DNA of 64,000 nt from Adlercreutzia shanghongiae (GTDB taxonomy: Bacteria > Actinomycetota > Coriobacteriia > Coriobacteriales > Eggerthellaceae): assembly GCF_035830635.1 (NCBI RefSeq), contig NZ_JAYMFI010000011.1, positions 1 through 64,000 on the forward strand. Direction: 5' to 3'. How positions within the stretch are numbered: position 1 is the first letter of the stretch; each line of letters opens with the position of its first letter. The notes under the pieces are model-generated. The model did not search any database. It saw only the letters and a list, made by a program, of their open reading frames with translations, and was not told where the DNA came from. Below, piece after piece: positions 56,779-64,000 of the stretch. Position numbers and translations under genes: made by a program.

Positions 56779-59700
56779 ATGGAGTTGACGCGGAGAGGCT
56801 TTCTGGCTCGCGCCGGCGCGGCTGCCGCCGGGGGAACGGTGCTGGGGCTGGGGCCCACTTGGGCCTGGGCCGACGAGGAAGCGCCCGAAGATGCGGCGGA
56901 GGCTACCCCCTCCGAAGAGGCTGCTGCGCCGGTAGGCCCCGTGGCGGTGTGCGAGGAATGTCCCGGCGGCTGCACGATGGTGCTCGAGGTGGACGATGAG
57001 CGCCTCGCGGCCGTTAAGGGCGATGCGGCCAACCCGCTGTCCGAGGGACGTCTGTGCCTGCGGGCCCAGGTGCTGCCCGAAGTGCGCGAGGGCGCGGCCG
57101 GCCCATCCGGCGAGACGGCGGGCATCCCGGTCCGTCTGCAGACGCCGCGCGTGCGCCGTGCCGGGTCGGATGCGTGGGAGGATATCTCCTGGGATCGCGC
57201 CCTGGACGAGATCGCCAATCTGGTGAAGGACACCCGCGATGCCACGTTCGAGGAGCGCATCGAGGCGGCCGAGAGCGCCGATGAGACCGAGGACGCGCGT
57301 GCGAACTCCTTCGACGATTGGGATTGGAGCGATGCGGGGCAAGAGCGCCGTCCGAGCGGCGTGCCGGTCATGCGCACCCAGGCCATCGGCAGCTTCGGCG
57401 GCGGACGTCTTCTTGTGGAGGAGCAGTATCTGCTCATGAAGGCCCTGCGTTCTTGGGGCGTTGTCAACCTCGATTCCGAGGCGGCTTTTGGGCGGCGGGC
57501 CTTTGCGGCCGGCGCGGAGGCGACGCTCGGCATTGCCGAGCCCGACGGGCTGTGGTCCGATATCGCCAACGCCGGCGCGGTGCTTACGCTGGGTGCCGAC
57601 ATCGCCCAAAGCCAGCCTGTTGCCCTGCGCTGGGTGGAGCGCGCCCGAGATGCCGGCGCCGTGTGGATCGTGGTCGATCCGGTGCGCTCTGCTACTGCCG
57701 AGATGGCCGACATCCATGTGCCCCTGCGCCCCGGCACCGACATCGCCTTTCTGGGTGGTATGGCCAAGTACGTCATGGACAATGCGCTGTGGCAGCCGGA
57801 GTACGTGCTGAACTTCACCAACGCCTCTTATCTAATGGATCCCGCTTTCGGCTTCGACGACGGCGCCGGCGCCTTCTTCGGCTGGGACCCCATGACGGGC
57901 GCCTACGACAAGGCGAGCTGGGCCTATCAGACCGACGGGTTCGACACGTGGAACATGCGCTACGACGGCGAGTACGCCTGGGTGCGCGGCGAGGGCGTCC
58001 CGGTGTGGGCGATTCCCTCCCAGCCGCGCTGCCAGCGCAACATCACCCTGCAAGATCCCGCGTGCGCCTGGGTGCGCGTGCAGGAGTTCCTCGCCCGCTA
58101 CGATATGGACACCGTGGCTGCGGTGTGCGGCGTGGAGCGAGCACTGCTCGAGCGGGCCTATGGCGCCTTTGCCGCTACGGGCGTTCCGGAGGGCGCGGGC
58201 AAGATGCTCGTCGGGCCGGGACTGGTGCAGCACGGCACGGGGGCCCAGGCGTCGCGCGCGGCGTCTTTGGTGCAGCTTCTGCTGGGAAACGTGGGCGTGC
58301 CCGGCGGCGGGCTTTCCTATATGGGCGGCGCCGCCAACGAGATTGCCGCTGATGCCGTGGGTCTGGCCCCCGGCTCCTTTGACGGCGGCCTTCCCTGGCC
58401 TACCGAAGACGAGACGACGCTGAAGGCGTGGCTCGAGGCCCACACGGCTTCGGCGGGTTTCGGCTCGCGCCGGCCCAAGGAGCTCGTCTCGGCCCTGCGC
58501 GAATGGTGGGGAGAGCGGGCCGCTTCCGACAACGATTACGGCTACGACTGGCTGCCCAAGGCGCCGGCGGGCGGTGCCTCCTTCAGCGAGGCGCTGCGCG
58601 CAGGAGCCTTGCAGGGGTGCTTTTTGTGGGGCGCCGATTTGGTCGGCCAGAGCGGTCAGGGGGCGACGGCTGAGGATATGGGCCGGCTTTCCTGGCTCGT
58701 GGTGGCCGACGGCTCGCCGAACCTTGCAGCCTCGTTCTGGGAGCGCGTGGAAGACCCTTCCCAGCAGCAGACGACGGTGTTCCAGCTGCCCTGCGCCCTC
58801 GGGTTCGAGAAGACGGGCATCCGCGCGAGCGGCGGCCGGGTGCTGCAGCACGCCACGGCGGCTTTGGCGCCGGCGGGGGAGTGCCGCACCGACGCGGCCA
58901 TCATCGGCGAGCTATGGGAGCGGGTGTTCAACCTTTACGACACGAAGGGCGGTACGGCGGTCGATCCCATTCTGAACGCGAAATGGGATTACACGACCGC
59001 CGACGGCATCGATTTGGTGAAGGTGGCCTGGGCGCTGAACGGCTATGTGGTTGAGGACAGCAACTGGGGCGCCGGCGAGATGGTGTTTTTGGAAAACGCC
59101 GCCAGCTTGCGCGCCGACGGCACAACGGCCTGCGCCGTGGCCCCGTTCGCGGGCCTGTGGTGCAATGGGAGTGCGGCGGGGGATGCGGCCGAGCAGCCGG
59201 TGGGCCGCCGCGACGGCGCCGACGAGAGCGGCTTGGGGTTGTATGGCGGCTGGGGCTTCGCGTGGCCGGGCAACGTGCGCGTGCGCGGCAATCGCGCGAG
59301 TGCGAACTTGGCGGGACAACCCTGGGTGCGCGAGCGCAACCTGCTTTCCTGGGAAGGGGAGAGCTGGACGTGCGTCGACGCCCCGGATTTCCCCACGCTG
59401 CGCGACGGACGCTGGCTCGAGCCGGACAACCTCGCCTTCCCCGGCGTGTGGGAGCAGGTGGGCCTTTTGGTGTCGGACCGGTTGGACGACGGCCCGCTGC
59501 CCGAGCACTACGAGCCCCTGGAGTCGCCGCTGAACAACCGCCTGAACGGCGCCTACGCCTCGCCGGTGCTGCTCGCGGCCGCCTCGAGGGCCTCTCAGGG
59601 CACCGCCGGCGACGGCGCGCTGGACGACGCGCTTGCCGATGCCCTGGCTCCGGATTACTCTGCGGCGCAGGTCGATCGCGCGACCTATCCCATCTCGGCC

Positions 59701-60069
59701 ATCATCAACGGCGCTGATGCGCGCGATGGCGCCCGGCGGGTCGAGAGCGCGACGCGCGCAGCTTTGGATCCCGGCTGCTTTATCGAGGTGTCGGCGAACC
59801 TCGCCCGTATTCGCGGTTTGGAAACGGGCGATGTGGCGCGCGTGTTCAACGAGCGCGGGTCGATGGAGGCGCCCGTGCTCGTCACGGACCGCATCTGGCC
59901 CTTCCAGTGCGAGGACAACGAGGGGCACTACCTTTGTCTGAACGGCGTGGAATGCCGCGGCGATGAGACGCCCTCGCGTTTTTGGAGCGCCTTGGTTCCC
60001 GCAGTGGAAAGCCCGGTGGGCGCTGCTCGCGAGGTCAAGGGCTTTTTGGTCGATATCGAGAAGGCCTAA
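56779..60069 (+). CDS. Formate-dehydrogenase-like molybdopterin subunit lacking the Cys/Sec Mo ligand
   Basis: 1096 residues, close to FdnG/FdoG in size. A Tat signal (TRRGFLARA) is followed by an acidic spacer, the 4Fe-4S site CEECPGGC...C (Cys58, 61, 65, 93), and pterin domains. Comparing with E. coli FdnG around its Sec196, the spacing to DN-Q on one side and W-VDI on the other is the same here (D232, W259), and the Sec position falls on Gly238 (codon GGG 57490-57492). There is no Cys or in-frame TGA nearby. The fold and export seem intact but formate chemistry is doubtful. It is 9 bases before its Fe-S partner. AAGGAG precedes the ATG. Confidence 0.8.
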   Translation: MELTRRGFLARAGAAAAGGTVLGLGPTWAWADEEAPEDAAEATPSEEAAAPVGPVAVCEECPGGCTMVLEVDDERLAAVKGDAANPLSEGRLCLRAQVLPEVREGAAGPSGETAGIPVRLQTPRVRRAGSDAWEDISWDRALDEIANLVKDTRDATFEERIEAAESADETEDARANSFDDWDWSDAGQERRPSGVPVMRTQAIGSFGGGRLLVEEQYLLMKALRSWGVVNLDSEAAFGRRAFAAGAEATLGIAEPDGLWSDIANAGAVLTLGADIAQSQPVALRWVERARDAGAVWIVVDPVRSATAEMADIHVPLRPGTDIAFLGGMAKYVMDNALWQPEYVLNFTNASYLMDPAFGFDDGAGAFFGWDPMTGAYDKASWAYQTDGFDTWNMRYDGEYAWVRGEGVPVWAIPSQPRCQRNITLQDPACAWVRVQEFLARYDMDTVAAVCGVERALLERAYGAFAATGVPEGAGKMLVGPGLVQHGTGAQASRAASLVQLLLGNVGVPGGGLSYMGGAANEIAADAVGLAPGSFDGGLPWPTEDETTLKAWLEAHTASAGFGSRRPKELVSALREWWGERAASDNDYGYDWLPKAPAGGASFSEALRAGALQGCFLWGADLVGQSGQGATAEDMGRLSWLVVADGSPNLAASFWERVEDPSQQQTTVFQLPCALGFEKTGIRASGGRVLQHATAALAPAGECRTDAAIIGELWERVFNLYDTKGGTAVDPILNAKWDYTTADGIDLVKVAWALNGYVVEDSNWGAGEMVFLENAASLRADGTTACAVAPFAGLWCNGSAAGDAAEQPVGRRDGADESGLGLYGGWGFAWPGNVRVRGNRASANLAGQPWVRERNLLSWEGESWTCVDAPDFPTLRDGRWLEPDNLAFPGVWEQVGLLVSDRLDDGPLPEHYEPLESPLNNRLNGAYASPVLLAAASRASQGTAGDGALDDALADALAPDYSAAQVDRATYPISAIINGADARDGARRVESATRAALDPGCFIEVSANLARIRGLETGDVARVFNERGSMEAPVLVTDRIWPFQCEDNEGHYLCLNGVECRGDETPSRFWSALVPAVESPVGAAREVKGFLVDIEKA

Positions 60070-60078
60070 GGGGGCATC

Positions 60079-61497
60079 ATGGCTGAAAAGGCACTCTATT
60101 TTGACGGCAGCCGGTGCTCTGCATGCCAGGCTTGCGTGGCTGCTTGCGGGCGGCATTTCGGCATTACGGACGATGCGGGCGTCCGCGACGAGACTGCGCG
60201 TGCTTTCGGAAGGGCGCTGACGCTTGATGAGGAGGCCCCTCTGGCGGTGGCGCGCACCGAGCGCGTGCTGGCCGACGGAAGCGTCGTTTGGGAGCCATCG
60301 CGTTTGGGGTGCGTTCATTGCGCTCAAGCTCCCTGCGCGGAAGTGTGCCCTACGGGCGCGTTGGCCGTCAGCAACGCAATGGGCTTTGTCGCTTTGGACG
60401 GCAGCCGCTGCGTGAGCTGCCATATGTGCGCCATGGTCTGCCCTGCCGATGCCCCGCGCCACTATGGCGAGCGGGGCGAAGTGCGTCTTTGCGATGGGTG
60501 CGCGGCCGAGGTGGCCGAAGGCGGCGTGCCGGCCTGCGCGGCGGCCTGCCCCTTGGATGCCCTCGTGTTCGACGACCGCGAGGCAGCGGTGGCCCGTGCC
60601 AACGAGCGTGCGGCGGCCTTGCGCGAGCGCGGCTGGGGCGATGCCTCGGTGCTCGGCGTGAGCGAGCAGGGCGGACACCATGTGGTGCAGGTCATGAAGT
60701 ACGGTGTGGCCGGCAGCGCTCACGAGACGCTGGCGAACACCGGCGAAGTGGAATGGCTCGATGCGGCGAAGATGGCCGGACCCGTGTCTTTGGGCATCCT
60801 CGGTCTCGCCGCAGCGGGCGCGGTGGTCGGCTATTCTGTCGAGTCCCGTAAGCAGCAGGCCGCCGAGGCCGAGGCGGCCGCCGCTTCGGCGGGCACGTTC
60901 AGTCCGTTACTGATTGAAGAGGACTTCGAGGGCGAGGGCGAGGAGGCATCTCGCGACGTGGTCGGCGAGTCGGCCCTGCAGGCGGCTTTGCGCAAGCGCA
61001 ACGCCCTGCGTTCCAAGAAGGGCGCTACCCCGGCTGCAGCCGCTGCGGCAGCGATCGCCGCCGTGCCGGTGGAAGAGTACCATTGGTATACCGCTGAAGC
61101 GTCCAAGCCGCTTGAAGACTATCTTGCGCTCGATACCGAGCCGCGCCTGGTGAGCTGCGGCCGCGAGCGCTTCGGCATGAAGGAGTACGCAGCTGCCGAC
61201 GATGCGCAGGCCGCCGCTTCCGGCGACGTGGGCGACACCGGCGAGATTCCCGTCGTAGACGAGCTGAGCGACACCGGCGAGCTTTACGACGTGGAAGAGT
61301 TCAACCGTCTTCTAGCCGAAGACGCCGCCCTCGCCGAAGAAGCCGAGTTGCTGCTCGAAGATGCAGAAGAGAACGGGGCAGAAGAGGGCATCGCTTCTGC
61401 CGAAGAGGCCGCTCTAACGGAGGACGTCGTCTCTGTCGAAGAGGCCCCAGCCGAAACCACCGAAGAGGCGGAAGGGTCTGACGCAACCGAGGCATAG
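60079..61497 (+). CDS. FdnH-like 4x[4Fe-4S] subunit with one membrane helix and a 215-residue acidic tail
   Basis: 472 residues. Four Cys sets typical of FDH beta subunits occupy residues 13-160 (CSACQACVAAC, CVHCAQAPCAEVC, CVSCHMCAMVC, CDGC...CAAAC), then one membrane helix at about 236-256. FdnH ends soon after this helix, but here about 215 residues follow, first Ala-rich, then strongly acidic with repeats of DTGE (GDTGEIPVV, SDTGELYDV) and many Glu/Asp to the end. By FdnH topology the tail would face the cytoplasm. No cytochrome b gamma subunit gene follows. Confidence 0.82.
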   Translation: MAEKALYFDGSRCSACQACVAACGRHFGITDDAGVRDETARAFGRALTLDEEAPLAVARTERVLADGSVVWEPSRLGCVHCAQAPCAEVCPTGALAVSNAMGFVALDGSRCVSCHMCAMVCPADAPRHYGERGEVRLCDGCAAEVAEGGVPACAAACPLDALVFDDREAAVARANERAAALRERGWGDASVLGVSEQGGHHVVQVMKYGVAGSAHETLANTGEVEWLDAAKMAGPVSLGILGLAAAGAVVGYSVESRKQQAAEAEAAAASAGTFSPLLIEEDFEGEGEEASRDVVGESALQAALRKRNALRSKKGATPAAAAAAAIAAVPVEEYHWYTAEASKPLEDYLALDTEPRLVSCGRERFGMKEYAAADDAQAAASGDVGDTGEIPVVDELSDTGELYDVEEFNRLLAEDAALAEEAELLLEDAEENGAEEGIASAEEAALTEDVVSVEEAPAETTEEAEGSDATEA

Positions 61498-61614
61498 CGA
61501 ATTCGGTATGTTGAATATGCCACAATGCAAAACTGCAAGGGACGGAACCGAACCGCGCCCCGCAGGGTCTAGGCCGCTCCTCCTGGTCACGGTTGGGGGC
61601 GGGCTTTTTCGCGC

Positions 61615-62385
61615 CTACGCCTTTTGTCGCAATAGTTCGAGCTTGGCTTTTAGTTTGTTGTAGTGACGCAGTTCTTCGGGGGTCCAAGAGCCGAAGAGGA
61701 TGTCCTTTAGGGCGTCGCTCGCGGTGCCCCGATAGGTTTCGCTTGGGAAAAGCTTGGTCTGGCTGCGATCGTAGAGGGAAATGCCCTCGAACAGCCCGCT
61801 TTCTTCGAGGATGCTCAGGTTCGAAACAATTTGGTCGATGATCTTGTTGTGATAGGCGGGGTCGGTAGCGCGGGGTGTTGTGCCGGCGAGGCGCATTTCC
61901 TCATAGCGTATCTGGCAGCTTACAAGTGAGATCTCAGGCTTCACTGTCATGAGCGCCAGCGATACCTCGTAGCCCCGCTCTTGAAGCAGTCTCGCCGTCT
62001 TCGTCGGCGCTTCAGCCGTACGCAACGTTCCCTCGATGATGAGGTTGTAGCCAATACGGGAAAGCGAGTCGATAAGAGCTTCGGTCATACGACCCGCCCA
62101 AGGTGCCGTGTAGTTGACGGCCTCGTCGCCGTAGGCATGCTGTAGTTCGGCGAAGCGGGGATGGAATTTGCGGTAATCATCGCCAATGACGCTGATGATA
62201 TTACCTGCGAGATTGCTTCGAATGATCTTATGGAGGGTGGTTTTGCCGGCACCGCTTTGGACACCAAGCAGGAAAGCCTGCGGCGGTGAGGCAAGGGTTG
62301 GCCTATAGGCATTGAGGAGGTTCCAGCGAAGCTCTTCAAGCTTTTCCTGGAATTCCTTTTCAGAAAACTGTTCCAGGTCTTTCAT
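61615..62385 (-). CDS. Zeta-toxin family kinase
   Basis: 256 residues. The P-loop GVQSGAGKTTL and the substrate/acid region ISVIGDDYRKFHP, with Asp as base, are as in zeta toxins that phosphorylate UDP-N-acetylglucosamine and block wall synthesis. The YNLIIEGTLR stretch and a late TPRATD loop with Arg for ATP also fit. It starts 2 bases after the stop of an HTH antitoxin-like gene, forming an operon. Confidence 0.88.
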   Translation of the reverse strand: MKDLEQFSEKEFQEKLEELRWNLLNAYRPTLASPPQAFLLGVQSGAGKTTLHKIIRSNLAGNIISVIGDDYRKFHPRFAELQHAYGDEAVNYTAPWAGRMTEALIDSLSRIGYNLIIEGTLRTAEAPTKTARLLQERGYEVSLALMTVKPEISLVSCQIRYEEMRLAGTTPRATDPAYHNKIIDQIVSNLSILEESGLFEGISLYDRSQTKLFPSETYRGTASDALKDILFGSWTPEELRHYNKLKAKLELLRQKA

Positions 62386-62387
62386 TG

Positions 62388-62957
62388 CTAGGCCGCCTTT
62401 GCGAGCTGAGTTTCAATGAGGCGCTGAAAACCCTTAAGCTGCCCCCGTATTTCTCCCAAACTGGCCTTATCGGTTGTTGCATTGGAAAGAATTTCGGGAA
62501 CAAGGCGAGCGATTTGCTGCTCGATGTCGTCGTAGATCATCGCAGGTGCATCGTCGCCCTTGAGGCGCGCGTCGGCGCGAGCTTTGGAGATTTGAGCCAT
62601 GATGTCCCAGGCAGTTTCGTTCAGCACTTCCTGCTGCAAGGTGAGCTCGTAGATTTCGGTCATGCCCATGATGTCCCCTTCCTCGTCGAACGTGACTTCT
62701 GCGTAAATGATCTTCTCGACTGATGCGCGTTGTTTGGAGGTGAGCACGTCGCCATCGCGCCTAAGGCAATCGGCCATAAATTCGGGAATAGTCGCGGCAC
62801 GGATGAGGTTCGCGTTGGCCTTGGAGGGCGTTACCCCTTGCTCGTAGCGAGCGATGCTGGCCTCGCCAATGCCAAGGATACGCGCAAAGGCCTGCTGCGA
62901 AAGCCCATAGCGCTTGCGAATGCTCTTAATAGTCTGCGGTGTGATTTCGTCAATCAT
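62388..62957 (-). CDS. HTH antitoxin partner of the zeta-like kinase
   Basis: 189 residues from ATG 62957 (GAAGGA before it). An N-terminal XRE/Cro-type helix-turn-helix of the MqsA/HigA kind (SIRKRYGLSQQAFARILGIG, then ASIARYEQG) leads into a mostly helical domain that probably wraps the kinase. The classic partner of zeta is the unrelated epsilon protein, so this HTH-zeta pairing is a variant type. It likely represses its own promoter, where an imperfect dyad sits. Confidence 0.8.
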   Translation of the reverse strand: MIDEITPQTIKSIRKRYGLSQQAFARILGIGEASIARYEQGVTPSKANANLIRAATIPEFMADCLRRDGDVLTSKQRASVEKIIYAEVTFDEEGDIMGMTEIYELTLQQEVLNETAWDIMAQISKARADARLKGDDAPAMIYDDIEQQIARLVPEILSNATTDKASLGEIRGQLKGFQRLIETQLAKAA

Positions 62958-62973
62958 GGCTGTTCCTTCAAAC

Positions 62974-63071
62974 GATGAATATGACGTATTTAACATATCA
63001 TCTTTTGAGGAATAGCGGAAGAGAAATTTAATAGAAAGATAGATAAATTGCTTGTAATAAATCAGTCAAAA
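62974..63071 (-). promoter_or_regulatory. Promoter/operator of the HTH-zeta pair
   Basis: AT-rich DNA. On the minus strand TTGACT (63064-63069) and TATCTA (63040-63045) are 18 bases apart. An imperfect dyad GATGAATATG / CATATCATC spans 62974-63002 between the promoter and the gene and is a candidate operator for the HTH antitoxin. Confidence 0.45.
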
Positions 63072-63078
63072 GATAGAG

Positions 63079-63104
63079 AAAGGCGACTCCGAAGAGTCGC
63101 CTTT
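63079..63104. terminator. Terminator after ettA
   Basis: An 11-bp stem AAAGGCGACTC / GAGTCGCCTTT with tetraloop CGAA; the arms end in A/T so it works for the leftward ettA transcript. Confidence 0.85.
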
Positions 63105-63135
63105 CTGAAAAAGCCAGGATGCTAAAGTCCGCCCT

Positions 63136-64000
63136 CTAATCGCGGGTGAGTTTGCGGTGGAGGCGGTGGGGCTTGGCGGCCTCCTTGCCCAGGCGTGCCT
63201 CGCGATCGGCCTGATAGCTCTCGAAGTTGCCCTCGAAGAAGTGCCAGCGGCCGGGGTTCTCGTCGTCGCCTTCCCAGGCCAGGATATGGGTGGCGATGCG
63301 GTCGAGGAACATGCGGTCGTGGCTGACCACCACCGAGCAGCCGGGGAAGTCGAGCAGGGCAGCTTCTAGGCTGGAGAGCGTTTCCACATCGAGGTCGTTG
63401 GTGGGCTCGTCCAAAAGCAGCAGGTTGCCGCCCTCTTTCAGCGTGAGGGCCAGGTTCAGGCGGTTGCGCTCGCCGCCCGAAAGCACGCCGGCCGGCTTCT
63501 GCTGGTCAGCACCTTTGAATCCGAAGGCGGCCACGTAGGCGCGGGAGGGCACCTCGGTTTCGCCGACCATCATGTAGTCGGTGCCGCCGGACACCACTTC
63601 CCACAGCTTCTTGTCCGGGTCGATGCCGGCGCGGTTCTGGTCCACGTAGGCGATCTTCACTGTCTCGCCCACTTCCAGCTCGCCGCCATCGAGGGACTCC
63701 AGGCCCACGATCGTCTTGAACAGCGTGGTCTTGCCCACACCGTTGGGGCCGATGACGCCCACGATGCCGCCCTGGGGCAGCTCGAAGGACAAGTCGTCGA
63801 TGAGCACGCGGCCGTCGAACTCCTTGTGCAGGTTCTTCGCCACGAGAACCTTCGAGCCCAAGCGCGGGCCGGCGGGAATCTGAATTTCCGCGAAGTCGAG
63901 CTTCTTGGCCTTACCGGCTTCGGCCACCATGGCGTCGTAGTTGGCCAGACGGGCCTTCGACTTGGCCTGGCGCGCCTTCGGCGAGCTGCGCACCCACTCC
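63136..64000 (-). CDS. ettA: Energy-dependent translational throttle protein EttA (ABC-F), C-terminal half
   Basis: 288 codons are in the window; the frame runs off the right edge. The part before the second ABC domain (EWVRSSPKARQAKSKARL) is the EttA linker signature, the second ATPase has Walker A GPNGVGKTTL, the signature LSGGERNRL, Walker B LLLLDEPTNDLD, and the switch His in VVSHDRMF. ABC-F EttA binds the ribosomal E site and gates the first peptide bond according to ATP/ADP. Ends with HRLHRKLTRD. Confidence 0.93.
   Translation of the reverse strand, partial: EWVRSSPKARQAKSKARLANYDAMVAEAGKAKKLDFAEIQIPAGPRLGSKVLVAKNLHKEFDGRVLIDDLSFELPQGGIVGVIGPNGVGKTTLFKTIVGLESLDGGELEVGETVKIAYVDQNRAGIDPDKKLWEVVSGGTDYMMVGETEVPSRAYVAAFGFKGADQQKPAGVLSGGERNRLNLALTLKEGGNLLLLDEPTNDLDVETLSSLEAALLDFPGCSVVVSHDRMFLDRIATHILAWEGDDENPGRWHFFEGNFESYQADREARLGKEAAKPHRLHRKLTRD

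Noticed and set aside
57440..57540. Selenocysteine in the FDH-like subunit
   Set aside because: The codons across the expected site read through Ala, Ala, Phe, Gly, Arg with no TGA, and no SECIS-like hairpin was evident just after it.

Overview
The window is GC-rich, densely coded DNA with both strands used about equally. It looks like the chromosome of an anaerobic gut actinobacterium of the Eggerthellaceae (Eggerthella, Gordonibacter, Adlercreutzia or Slackia type). The grounds are lineage habits rather than a marker gene: several exported Tat flavoprotein reductases, small multiheme cytochromes c, exported molybdo-enzymes, and four LuxR regulators whose sensor half is a polytopic membrane domain. 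No rRNA, tRNA, CRISPR array, insertion sequence or phage gene was seen. Species cannot be named from this sequence alone.

Layout. 1-9.5 kb: end of an amidinotransferase-like gene, an MHS-type transporter, a flavoprotein/cytochrome c pair with a divergent membrane LuxR regulator, a Fic-fold protein that has lost its catalytic motif, and an aminotransferase. 9.3-13.5 kb: a second membrane LuxR regulator with a small membrane protein, an IscU/NifU-like scaffold, and a hypothetical gene carrying an in-frame palindromic insertion. 13.7-20.5 kb: aldehyde ferredoxin oxidoreductase divergent from an exported molybdo-enzyme operon (Fe-S protein, catalytic subunit, NrfC-like, NrfD-like). 20.5-24.6 kb: VanY-like peptidase, Vsr endonuclease, Fic protein with a strong operator, RelB-like/PIN toxin-antitoxin pair. 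24.8-29.3 kb: fumarate/urocanate-reductase-like flavoprotein with its MerR regulator, an EamA transporter, and a winged-helix protein with a His-rich tail. 29.3-32.7 kb: TPP riboswitch controlling thiM and a thiamine-binding protein, a ferredoxin-like protein, and mnmA. 32.9-41.3 kb: a third flavoprotein with divergent membrane LuxR regulator, LysR/cysK with a leader peptide, a hybrid sensor kinase and a WYL regulator.

41.4-55.6 kb holds an oxalate module: formyl-CoA:oxalate CoA-transferase, then, beyond a fourth LuxR/cytochrome/flavoprotein locus and a cation efflux gene, oxalyl-CoA decarboxylase, an AEC-type carrier and a large 2-oxoacid:ferredoxin oxidoreductase. Oxalate would enter, be activated to oxalyl-CoA and be decarboxylated to formyl-CoA, releasing formate on CoA exchange. 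56.8-61.5 kb encodes a formate-dehydrogenase-like pair, but its catalytic subunit lacks the Cys/Sec molybdenum ligand and its Fe-S subunit has a long acidic tail, so it may not oxidise formate at all. The window ends with a zeta-toxin/HTH-antitoxin pair and the C-terminal part of EttA.

The common theme is modular anaerobic respiration: exported reductases fed by membrane cytochromes or Fe-S proteins, each apparently switched on by its own regulator. The most unusual items are the ligand-less FDH-like complex, the degenerate Fic protein, the in-frame palindromic element, and a membrane LuxR regulator with a CX2CX3C motif.
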